From: Spirosoma agri
Lineage (GTDB): Bacteria; Bacteroidota; Bacteroidia; Cytophagales; Spirosomataceae
NCBI RefSeq assembly: GCF_010747415.1
Contig: NZ_JAAGNZ010000001.1
Coordinates: forward strand, 3,938,760 to 4,002,759
DNA: 64,000 nucleotides
Direction: 5' to 3'
In this document: positions 27,681-35,564 of the stretch, in pieces
How positions within the stretch are numbered: the first letter of the stretch is position 1
Layout of the letters: each line of letters starts with the position of its first letter
Made by a program: the position numbers and the translations under genes
Notes under the pieces: generated by a model
The model's input: the letters and a program-made list of their open reading frames with translations, nothing else
The model's database searches: none
Told to the model about the DNA's origin: nothing

Positions 27681-29144
27681 ATGAAACGTCTTATCATATT
27701 TTGCATTCCTTTTTTGCTGCTGGCGAGCTGTAACGTGCTGGACAAACAGCCGCTGCCCAGTATAACGCCAGAAAACTTTTTCACCAGTGCCGATGATGCC
27801 GAAGCGGCCCTGACAGCCGCCTACGATGCCCTACAGCAGGGTAGCCTCTACGGCCAGGATCTGAATGTAGTGGGCGAAGTGCCATCGGACAACGTAACCA
27901 GCAGCAACGGCGATGTAAACGCGCTGGAACGGTTGATCTGGACCCCCCAAACGGGTCAGGTAAGCGGTGTATTCCAGAATTCGTACGTTGGTATCAACCG
28001 GGCCAATGCCGTGCTGCGGTACGTACCAACCATTCAGATGGATCAAACGCGCCGGAACCAGATTGTAGGCGAAGCGTATTTTCTGCGGGCTTTGCATTAT
28101 TTCAACCTGGTGCGCATGTACGGTGGCGTTCCGCTACGGCTCGAACCAACGGAGTCGGGAGAACCCAGCGTCGTTGCGCTGGCTAAATCGACCGCCGACC
28201 AGGTTTACGCGCAGATCCTGACCGATTTGCAACAGGCCGAACAGTTAACGGCGACGACATTCGGTAGCCAGACGGCGAACCGGACCCGTATCATCAAAAC
28301 AGCGGCCAACGCCTTACAGACCCGTGTCTACCTGACCCAGCGTCAGTGGAGCGATGCGGCTACCGCGGCCAACAAAGTGATCAGCAGCGGTTTGTACCAG
28401 TTATCACCGACCTTCAATGCGTTGTTTCCGCCGGATAACAATACCGAGTCGATTGTTGAGGTACAGTTTGCCGGTAATGCCGACGGTGGGTTCATTCTGC
28501 CTGACCTGTTGCTGCCATCGCCCCCGGCTACGTATTCGTTCCCGAAGTTCAATATTCCGACGACGGAGCTGCTTCAGTACGCGGATACCCTCAACGATCT
28601 CCGTTGGAAGTTTACGGGGGAGGTCACGCAGGCCGGTCGTAACCACGCCAGTTTTGTGATGGCTACATCGGGTAATGCAAACGATAATGGCCCGTTTGTC
28701 TACAAATGGCGGAGTAATCCAAACGCGTTCAACAGCCCGGATAATTACTACGTGCTGCGGCTGGCGGACGTAATGCTGATGTTCGCCGAAGCGTCGAACG
28801 AGCAGAACGGACCCAATCAGGATGCGCTTACAAGACTAAACGCCGTACGCACCCGCGCGGGTTTAGCCGCGCTCACACTGGCCAATCTCACGACAAAACA
28901 GGCGTTCCGCGATGAAGTAGATCGCCAGCGTCGGCTGGAGCTGGCTTTTGAAGGCGAACGCTGGTTTGACTTGCTGCGCTACGCCCGTCAGACACAGGCC
29001 GACGCGAGCGCAACGCACAAAGTAACGGCACTCGATATCATCCAACAGGTTCGGGGTACGCGCGACGTGAACTACCTGCTCTTCCCGATTCCACAGAGCG
29101 AGGTCAACAACAACGCGTTGATCCAGCAAAATCCTGGTTACTAG
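27681..29144 (+). CDS. SusD/RagB family glycan-binding lipoprotein
   Basis: The 487-residue partner of the STN-type SusC starts 10 bases downstream of it. The lipobox LLLASC (Cys near residue 16) follows MKRLIIFCIPF. Family features include EAYFLRALHYFNLVRMYGGVPL, LRLADVMLMFAEASNEQNG, RQRRLELAFEGERWFDLLRY and the end FPIPQSEVNNNALIQQNPGY. It lies at the outer leaflet as a lid. An intrinsic terminator follows at 29168-29200. Confidence 0.95.
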   Translation: MKRLIIFCIPFLLLASCNVLDKQPLPSITPENFFTSADDAEAALTAAYDALQQGSLYGQDLNVVGEVPSDNVTSSNGDVNALERLIWTPQTGQVSGVFQNSYVGINRANAVLRYVPTIQMDQTRRNQIVGEAYFLRALHYFNLVRMYGGVPLRLEPTESGEPSVVALAKSTADQVYAQILTDLQQAEQLTATTFGSQTANRTRIIKTAANALQTRVYLTQRQWSDAATAANKVISSGLYQLSPTFNALFPPDNNTESIVEVQFAGNADGGFILPDLLLPSPPATYSFPKFNIPTTELLQYADTLNDLRWKFTGEVTQAGRNHASFVMATSGNANDNGPFVYKWRSNPNAFNSPDNYYVLRLADVMLMFAEASNEQNGPNQDALTRLNAVRTRAGLAALTLANLTTKQAFRDEVDRQRRLELAFEGERWFDLLRYARQTQADASATHKVTALDIIQQVRGTRDVNYLLFPIPQSEVNNNALIQQNPGY

Positions 29145-29167
29145 TCCTTTCGATCAGCTTAACGTAA

Positions 29168-29200
29168 GTAGAGACAGCTCAATACTGTCTCTACTTTTTT
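29168..29200 (+). terminator. intrinsic terminator after SusD
   Basis: GTAGAGACAG (29168-29177) and CTGTCTCTAC (29185-29194) pair perfectly around a 7-base loop, followed by T6 at 29195-29200. It separates SusCD from the GH30 gene, so the latter may be expressed by partial read-through or from its own promoter. The arm begins with the same GTAGAGAC as the repeat element at 2798. Confidence 0.9.
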
Positions 29201-29236
29201 GGTAAACAAGTCAGCTCATCAATCCTCGTCGTACCG

Positions 29237-30664
29237 ATGCGAATGACCCTTAAACAGCAAGCCATTGCGCTCTCCTTCTTGACACTCACCGGCCTAAGCA
29301 CGGGTTGTCAGCGAAACGCGCTCAATCGTACCTCATCAACGGGCGTCGAGTTCTGGCTGACCAATCCGGATCGGTCGTCACTCTTCACAAAACAAGCGGG
29401 TGCCCTCTCTTTCGCTAACGCAACGAACGGGAACCCAACGATCGACATTGATGCGTCGCAAACGTTCCAATCGATCGACGGTTTCGGCTACACACTGACG
29501 GGTGGTAGCGCCATGTTGCTGAACCGGATGGATGCTAAAGCGCGGGCGGCTTTGCTGAACGAATTGTTTTCCACTGAAGGAAACAGCATCGGTGTGAGTT
29601 ATCTGCGCATCAGCATCGGCGCGTCGGACCTGGATGACCGGGTTTTCTCGTATGACGATCTGCCGGAGGGCCAGACGGACGTAGATCTAAAAAAGTTTTC
29701 ACTCGATCCGGATCGCGCGCACCTGATTCCTGTTCTGAAAGAAATTCTGGCGATCAACCCCGCCATCAAAATCATGGGCTCGCCCTGGTCGCCCCCGGCC
29801 TGGATGAAGACCAACAGCAACTCGAAAGGTGGTAGCCTGAAACCGGAGTATTACAACGCCTACGCCCAGTATTTCATCAAGTATATTCAGGGCATGAAGG
29901 CCGAAGGCATTCGGATCGACGCGATCACGATTCAAAACGAACCGCTCCATCCGGGCAATAATCCAAGCTTACTGATGTTACCGGCAGATCAGGCACTATT
30001 TATCAAAACAAGCCTGGGTCCTGCTTTCAAATCGGCACAGATCGACACGAAAATTTTCCTCTACGATCATAACGCCGACCGGCCCGATTACCCCATTTCC
30101 ATTCTGAACGATCCGGAAGCGAAAAAATACGTCGATGGGTCGGCCTTTCACCTGTACGCGGGTTCCATCGAAGCGTTAACCGAAGTGCACAACGCCCACC
30201 CGGACAAGAACCTGTATTTTACGGAACAGTGGATTGGGGCACCGGGTAATCTAAAAGGCGATCTGGCCTGGCACGTCAAGACGCTGATCATCGGAGCCAC
30301 CCGCAACTGGAGCCGCAACGTGCTGGAGTGGAACCTGGCGGCTGATCCAAAACAGGAGCCGCATACCCCTGGCGGCTGCACCCAATGTATGGGTGCCCTT
30401 ACGCTGGACGGCAATACCGTGACGCGCAACCCGGCTTATTATAACGTAGCGGTAGCGTCGAAGTTTGTGCGGCCTGGCTCGGTCCGCATTCAGTCAAACA
30501 CGTCGGACACGCTGCCGAATGTGGCCTTTAAAACGCCCGATGGTCGAAAAGTAATTATCGTGCTCAATACAAAGGAGTCAACACAGGCGTTCAACGTCCG
30601 CGAGGACGGGAAGCTGATCAGTACATCGCTACCCGCCGGTTCAGTCGGAACGTACGTCTGGTAG
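29237..30664 (+). CDS. GH30 family glycoside hydrolase lipoprotein
   Basis: The 475-residue retaining glycosidase is of the glucosylceramidase/beta-1,6-glucanase type. A lipobox (LSTGC, Cys near residue 24) predicts a lipoprotein. The domain starts FQSIDGFGYTLTGGSAMLL; GSPWSPPAWMKTN is a strong family motif. The acid/base is E235 in TIQNEPLHP and the nucleophile E330 in LYFTEQWIG. A C-terminal beta-sandwich completes the fold (VAVASKFVRPGSVRI to the end). Its position just after the sigma/FecR/SusCD set suggests a beta-linked glucan or glucosyl substrate for that system. The subfamily cannot be fixed by eye. Confidence 0.92.
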   Translation: MRMTLKQQAIALSFLTLTGLSTGCQRNALNRTSSTGVEFWLTNPDRSSLFTKQAGALSFANATNGNPTIDIDASQTFQSIDGFGYTLTGGSAMLLNRMDAKARAALLNELFSTEGNSIGVSYLRISIGASDLDDRVFSYDDLPEGQTDVDLKKFSLDPDRAHLIPVLKEILAINPAIKIMGSPWSPPAWMKTNSNSKGGSLKPEYYNAYAQYFIKYIQGMKAEGIRIDAITIQNEPLHPGNNPSLLMLPADQALFIKTSLGPAFKSAQIDTKIFLYDHNADRPDYPISILNDPEAKKYVDGSAFHLYAGSIEALTEVHNAHPDKNLYFTEQWIGAPGNLKGDLAWHVKTLIIGATRNWSRNVLEWNLAADPKQEPHTPGGCTQCMGALTLDGNTVTRNPAYYNVAVASKFVRPGSVRIQSNTSDTLPNVAFKTPDGRKVIIVLNTKESTQAFNVREDGKLISTSLPAGSVGTYVW

Positions 30665-30800
30665 TTCGGTTAAACGATGTTTCAGACTGGCAATTACGCA
30701 GGATTACCGTTCACTCAGCTGTTAAAAATCTTGATTTAGCCGATCAAATCGGGCATTGGTCACTATTTAGTTTATCAGGTATCCGAAAAGAAGCAATTTT

Positions 30801-30823
30801 GACCAGGACGAATGAGCCTGGTC
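30801..30823 (+). other. small hairpin before unknown gene
   Basis: GACCAGG (30801-30807) pairs with CCTGGTC (30817-30823), 19 bases before the ATG at 30843. It is possibly a 5' leader structure. Confidence 0.35.
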
Positions 30824-30842
30824 CTGATTAAGAACAACTACG

Positions 30843-31178
30843 ATGTTAACTACCAGAAAATACGCCATTCGTCTTTTAGTTGATGACAAACAGATTTTGG
30901 TCAAATCGGTGGGTGGAAATCTGTTTCATTCCAAACACTGGGAGTTTTGGGGTGAGTACGACGAAACGGGACGCTTAGTTGGCCATGCGATTCGGTCACT
31001 GGTCCCCAACCATTCGATTGACGAAGACACCGACGAAAAGATTACGTTACCGATTCATGGGGTGGCACTCGACGTGGCGGATATTGTGAGTCAGCAACTG
31101 AACAGTACAGCCTACGTCGAAGCGGCCATTCGGGAAAAATACGCCCGTGATCGAAAACTGGCCGACCATACCGTTTGA
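30843..31178 (+). CDS. hypothetical protein (111 aa)
   Basis: I do not recognise this family. The 111-residue protein is soluble and without a signal peptide. It starts MLTTRKYAIRLLVDDKQILV, contains HSKHWEFWGEYDETGRLVGH and has an acidic middle (IDEDTDEKITLP) and a helical basic end. The sequence looks genuinely coding: mixed composition, normal codon use and an ATG start. It stands alone between GH30 and a gene-poor stretch, with no evident operon partner. Confidence 0.6.
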   Translation: MLTTRKYAIRLLVDDKQILVKSVGGNLFHSKHWEFWGEYDETGRLVGHAIRSLVPNHSIDEDTDEKITLPIHGVALDVADIVSQQLNSTAYVEAAIREKYARDRKLADHTV

Positions 31179-32028
31179 TCGCCTAACACCCAATTACATT
31201 ATTTCCGGTACATGAGCAGAACTCTCTGTACCGCTTCGTGTGCTAACCGGGCCTGATCGATAATCCGCGTTCGTATCTCGTTAACCACCCCGCCTACGAA
31301 TGGCCTTCTAATCATCCGCTCTACACGTCTGTTCCCCTACGCCTTTATTAATCCATTCAGGTGTGTGTAACTGGCTCATTTTCTTGCAGAACATCGAAAG
31401 ATTCGTCCGTTTTCGATCGAACCGGCCATAGTATCAGACAAGGAATCGATTGACTAATTTTCAGTTTTAGTGAAAAATCAAAGGCACTTACTGTACTATA
31501 CCAAGATTACAAAACTATTCCTGTATATACATCAGTTAAGTATGTAGTTGGAGAAATGGCAATGTACATGCTCCGCCTTATTGATTAACAAGAAATTATC
31601 TAGATTATGAATTCATCATACAAACTAAAACAAGAAAATAAAGCAGAAGCTACATGGATACAGATTTGTACTTTTTGCCGTTGCTCGTACTAAGCAACAC
31701 CAGCAGTAAGCCAAATCTACTCATCGATTTTCCAACGCGATTAGTCTGTTCCCTGCGGCTTCGGCAAAGCTGCACAGGCATAAGAAAATAGATTGCCTGT
31801 TTGCGGGTAATCCCTTAGCAAGGCGGCATAGCAGCTCCGGTATTGTATTGACGATGCCAGCGAAAAAGGCAAGCATTTTAGGGTGACTCCCTACCGCTTA
31901 AGCGCCTACACAAACAAGGAAAAGAAAACCAACGCAGGAACACGTTGCCCACGAAACGACTAAGGCTGTTTTCGGCAATTCGACGTCTGTTATTGGCTCT
32001 CTTTTCGCTTTACTCAACTACACTTATC
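31179..32028. other. gene-poor stretch of about 850 bases
   Basis: No convincing gene fills this interval. About 31440-31690 is visibly AT-richer than its surroundings. Short reading frames exist: 31607-31693 plus, 28 residues; 31199-31315 minus, 38 residues; and a start-less plus-strand frame over about 31830-31955 with coding-like text (KGKHFRVTPYRLSAYTNKEK). These could be decayed remnants of a lost gene. A small hairpin is at 31680-31698 (GTTGCT/AGCAAC). No terminal inverted repeats were found. Confidence 0.5.
31607..31693 (+). CDS. possible small peptide with Cys-rich tail (28 aa)
   Basis: An ATG-initiated frame of 28 codons lies inside the AT-rich patch. It is rich in Lys, Gln and Glu, then ends ICTFCRCSY with three cysteines in the last eight residues. 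No export signal and no modification enzyme is nearby, and the initiation region is unremarkable. It could equally be chance. Confidence 0.15.
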   Translation: MNSSYKLKQENKAEATWIQICTFCRCSY

Positions 32029-32349
32029 ATGAACCGTTTTTCAGTTATATACCTGCTCCAGAAGCAGTATCATCATATCAATAGTAGCACGCAGCCAGAA
32101 GCAGAAGCTCTTTTGGAGCAGCTTTCAACGCGGGAAGGCTACACGCCAATCGGTATCTACGATGCTAAAACCGAACTGTTCTATTGGGAGCCGACCCGGC
32201 AAACGCAGTATAACCAGTCCGACATCGAAGAACAGGGGAAACTGGGTAACCAGATGATTGATATTGCCCAGCGCCTGCGCCATCAGGAGAACGATTTGAA
32301 ACCACAGGAAAACTCCCTGTCGCAGCTCCTCAGCCTCGATCAGGCCTAA
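32029..32349 (+). CDS. hypothetical protein (106 aa)
   Basis: I do not recognise this family. The chosen ATG at 32029 gives a 106-residue soluble protein (MNRFSVIYLLQKQYHHINSS). It has a glutamate/glutamine-rich middle (PEAEALLEQLSTREGYTPIGIYDAKTELFYWEP) and a helical, polar C-terminus with NDLKPQENSLSQLL. The frame is open upstream from 31945, but that part is basic and hydrophobic with no ATG. The mannitol dehydrogenase gene follows 71 bases downstream, and co-transcription is possible. Confidence 0.55.
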   Translation: MNRFSVIYLLQKQYHHINSSTQPEAEALLEQLSTREGYTPIGIYDAKTELFYWEPTRQTQYNQSDIEEQGKLGNQMIDIAQRLRHQENDLKPQENSLSQLLSLDQA

Positions 32350-32420
32350 AATCGATTCATCAGCACCGCCAGATCTAGTGTCTGTCGCGCTTATCATTCA
32401 AGTTCTAACTCGCATTGACT

Positions 32421-33911
32421 ATGTTAACGCTAACACAGAACGTCCTTACAGAAGACTCTCCGGCCATACACGTGCCGACGTATAACCCGACCGACTTGAC
32501 CGCTGGTATTGCGCATATCGGCGTTGGAAATTTTCACCGGGCGCATCAGGCTTACTACACGAACAAATTTCTGAATCTCTCCAATCAGTCAGATTGGGGC
32601 ATTCGGGGTATTGGCATTACGGCATCGGGCAAGGAAATGGCAACGAAGTTCGCCAGTCAGGACAGCCTGTACACCCTCACGGAGTACCAGCCCGATGGCG
32701 CGTCTACAGTGTCGGTCGTTGGGGCGATCATCGACTATGTAGCGGCCAGTGATGATCTGGAAAAAGCCATTGACTATTTAGCCGATCCGGCCATCCGAAT
32801 TGTGTCGCTCACGATAACCGAAGGCGGCTATAACACCGACGACCAGGGCAACTTCCTGCTCGATACGCCATCCATTGCGCACGATCTGGCGCATCCGGAT
32901 CAGCCCATAACCGCGTTTGGATATGTGACCGAAGCGTTGGCGCGCAGACGGGAACGCGGCAGCGGGCCGTTCACCATTCTGTCCTGCGATAACCTGCAAC
33001 ACAATGGCGATGTGGCAAAGAACGCGTTTCTGTCGTTTGCTCAGGCCAGAGATCCCGAACTGGCGCACTGGATAGCGGAACGGGTCACGTTTCCCAATTC
33101 GATGGTCGACCGTATAACGCCTTCGGTGGACGAGCTGGACCGCGAACGACTCAACGCCGAAAGTGGTATCGATGACTCGATCCCCGTCTATTGCGAAGAA
33201 TTTACCGACTGGGTTATCGAAAACAACTTCTGCGCCGGACGACCCGACTGGGAACTGGCCGGTGTCACGTTTGTCGAAGATGTAGCACCTTACGAAGCCC
33301 TGAAGCTCCGGTTTCTGAATGCCTCACACAGCATGCTGGCCTACCCCGCGTTTCTGGCCGGTTACCGAACTGTGCACGAAGCGATGGGTGATACGCTGTT
33401 CAGCAGTTACATTAGCGTCTTTATCAATCACGTCGTTTCGCCATTGGTGACGCCCCCCGACAGTGTCGACCTGGCCGATTACAAAGCGAAATTATTGGGT
33501 CGTCTGTCGAACGCTGCCGTAAGCGATCAGTTATCCCGTTTGTGTTTCGATGGCGCGTCGAAATTACCCGCATTCCTGTTGCCAACCCTTTCAGAGCTTG
33601 CTCAACAGAACAAACCAACGCATTGCCTCGCTTTTTTGATGGCGGCTTATGGCCATTACCTTCAGTCGGAGGCAGATGATCAGGGAAATTCGTATTCCGT
33701 GAACGAGCCGTTTCTTCAGAAAAGCGACTGGCTAAAGATCAACGATCACGATGTACTGGCTTTTTTAGACTGTACACCTTTTGCCGCTGCGAAATTGCGG
33801 GACATTCCACACTTTGCCGCCACGTACAAGTTGTATCGGAAGCAAATCGCGATTTATGGGATTGCTTTCTCTCTCCGGCAAACGATGTGTACGTTTTGGG
33901 AAGCGATCTGA
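32421..33911 (+). CDS. mannitol dehydrogenase family oxidoreductase
   Basis: The 496-residue NAD-dependent polyol dehydrogenase is of the long-chain mannitol/fructuronate family. The N-terminal Rossmann part is GIAHIGVGNFHRAHQAYYTNKFL. FTILSCDNLQHNGDVAKNAFLSFA and FPNSMVDRITPS are family motifs. The catalytic KxxxxxNxxH appears as LKLRFLNASHSMLAYPAFLAG. It most likely interconverts D-mannitol and D-fructose, which fits the fructan locus converging from the other strand. A fructuronate or tagaturonate reductase role is less likely here. ATG 32421 is chosen over an in-frame TTG at 32415. Confidence 0.9.
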   Translation: MLTLTQNVLTEDSPAIHVPTYNPTDLTAGIAHIGVGNFHRAHQAYYTNKFLNLSNQSDWGIRGIGITASGKEMATKFASQDSLYTLTEYQPDGASTVSVVGAIIDYVAASDDLEKAIDYLADPAIRIVSLTITEGGYNTDDQGNFLLDTPSIAHDLAHPDQPITAFGYVTEALARRRERGSGPFTILSCDNLQHNGDVAKNAFLSFAQARDPELAHWIAERVTFPNSMVDRITPSVDELDRERLNAESGIDDSIPVYCEEFTDWVIENNFCAGRPDWELAGVTFVEDVAPYEALKLRFLNASHSMLAYPAFLAGYRTVHEAMGDTLFSSYISVFINHVVSPLVTPPDSVDLADYKAKLLGRLSNAAVSDQLSRLCFDGASKLPAFLLPTLSELAQQNKPTHCLAFLMAAYGHYLQSEADDQGNSYSVNEPFLQKSDWLKINDHDVLAFLDCTPFAAAKLRDIPHFAATYKLYRKQIAIYGIAFSLRQTMCTFWEAI

Positions 33912-33920
33912 TCATTTGTC

Positions 33921-33961
33921 GGTTGCCGATGTTCAGAAATAGCGGATGAACATCGGCAACC
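33921..33961. terminator. bidirectional hairpin between convergent genes
   Basis: GGTTGCCGATGTTCA (33921-33935) and its exact complement at 33947-33961 form a 15-bp stem around 11 bases. It lies between the stops of the dehydrogenase (33911) and GH32 (33968). No long T-tract is present. Confidence 0.7.
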
Positions 33962-33967
33962 AACTGC

Positions 33968-35491
33968 TTATTCCGGTGAGCCTGCTTTTTCAGCGAGAGC
34001 CGATTTTAGCTTCGTGTAGGTCAGTGTGGTTATGGAAACGCCCGTTGCCGATTTGACGAACAGCTTGTTCATGGGTTTATCCGGAAAAAAGATGTCCGTC
34101 ATAACCGTCAGGCCCTTGTCGGCGAACAGCTCGACCGAAGCCACATCAGCCAGAAGTGTCAGGGAGATCGTGGCATCGGTCGATAAGCGCGGGGCGGTGT
34201 GCCGCTCGCCAAATCCTTTCTCGAACTCTACTTTACCCGAACGGCTGCGATCGATATAATACGTATTGGTTGACTTATCGTAGCCGATGACCAGTTCATT
34301 GCCCGCTTCGTTGGCCAGCACAATCGAGAAATCGGCGATGCTTTTGGTGGCTAGTTCCAGCTTGAACAGGCCAGTTTCGTTGTTGGCTTTGGCCGTTAAG
34401 TCATACTGGCCTTTCACGGTCAGGTTCTTCAGCGAAAAGCGTTGACCATCAAGCGCATTCAGCTCCTTAACCGGTGTCGATGTCAGATACAGTTCCTTGT
34501 CCACTTCCTGCAGGCCGAGGTCGCGCGGCACGGTTGTCGCACCGCGCCAGTTGGGCGTAGGCACATCACGGGCGTATTGCCAGTTGCTCATCCACCCGAT
34601 CAGCGTTACCCGATCGCCGGTATTGGCGAACGTAACACCAGCGTAGTTGTCGGCACCGAAGTCCATCCATTTTGTCTCTTTTGAATACGCTTTAAACATT
34701 TTCCCATCAAAATCGCCCAGAAAATACTGCGCGGCCGATCCCTTGTTTGGTCCGCCGGGGTTGATGTTTACGATCAGCACCCACACCTTTTTGCCGTTAT
34801 GCGTCAGCGGGAACAGATCCGGGCATTCCCAGACGCCCCCGTGCGCTCCGGCATCGCTGCCGAACTCGCTTTCTTTGGTCCAGTTTTTGAGATTCGGCGA
34901 CGAGTAAAAGGTAACACGATCTTTCGTAGCCAGCGTCATGACCCACTTCTTCTGCGGCTCGAACCACCGTACTTTAGGATCACGAAAATCGGTTATGCCG
35001 GGGTTAGGCAGAACCGGATTACCGGCATATTTGGTCCAGGTTTTACCTTCGTCAAGACTATAGGCAAGGCTTTGTGACTGAACCTGCTCCGGTTTCTGCT
35101 TTTCGAGTTTGGGATTGTGGTGCGTGAAAATGGCGACTAGCGGTGTTTGTCCATTTTTGCCAAACCCGCTGGTGTTGTTCACATCGACGACCGCGCTTCC
35201 CGAGAAAATATAGCCCAGACTATCCGGATACAGAGCGATGGGCTGTTCCTGCCAGTGCACCATGTCCTTGCTGGTCGTGTGCCCCCAGTGCATCGGCCCC
35301 CACACTGAACTCGCCGGGTGGTATTGGTAAAACAAATGGTATATCCCTTTGTAATAGACCATTCCATTCGGATCATTGATCCAGTGGGCTTTGGGCGAAA
35401 AGTGAAACTGTGGCCGGTGGGTCTGGGCCAGTACCGTAGACCCGGCGAACGTCAGTAGGGTGACGAGGATGGACAAGAGGCTGTTTTTCAT
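33968..35491 (-). CDS. GH32 family fructan hydrolase (levanase/inulinase type)
   Basis: The 507-residue secreted beta-fructosidase has a signal peptide ending TVLAQ at about residue 23. The five-bladed propeller carries the three catalytic motifs: nucleophile D40 in HWINDPNG, the stabilising aspartate in DFRDPKV, and acid/base glutamate in WECPDLF. A C-terminal beta-sandwich follows (KAKLSI-like, VELFADKGLTVMTDIFFP). It releases fructose from levan or inulin. It is the last gene of the SusC-SusD-GH32 set. The frame is open to 35548, but the signal peptide starts at the ATG 35491. Levan versus inulin preference cannot be read here. Confidence 0.94.
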   Translation of the reverse strand: MKNSLLSILVTLLTFAGSTVLAQTHRPQFHFSPKAHWINDPNGMVYYKGIYHLFYQYHPASSVWGPMHWGHTTSKDMVHWQEQPIALYPDSLGYIFSGSAVVDVNNTSGFGKNGQTPLVAIFTHHNPKLEKQKPEQVQSQSLAYSLDEGKTWTKYAGNPVLPNPGITDFRDPKVRWFEPQKKWVMTLATKDRVTFYSSPNLKNWTKESEFGSDAGAHGGVWECPDLFPLTHNGKKVWVLIVNINPGGPNKGSAAQYFLGDFDGKMFKAYSKETKWMDFGADNYAGVTFANTGDRVTLIGWMSNWQYARDVPTPNWRGATTVPRDLGLQEVDKELYLTSTPVKELNALDGQRFSLKNLTVKGQYDLTAKANNETGLFKLELATKSIADFSIVLANEAGNELVIGYDKSTNTYYIDRSRSGKVEFEKGFGERHTAPRLSTDATISLTLLADVASVELFADKGLTVMTDIFFPDKPMNKLFVKSATGVSITTLTYTKLKSALAEKAGSPE

Positions 35492-35564
35492 TGACTGTTG
35501 GCTTAGCCGAAGCGGGTGACCGACCCTGTGCCGATCCACCCGCTCCATTCATTGACTGATTAGC

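Noticed and set aside
31199..31315. 38-residue minus-strand frame (starts MIRRPFVGG, ends LLMYRK)
   Set aside because: Plausible amino-acid mix, but very short with no promoter, partner or known family. Mentioned only as a possible remnant.
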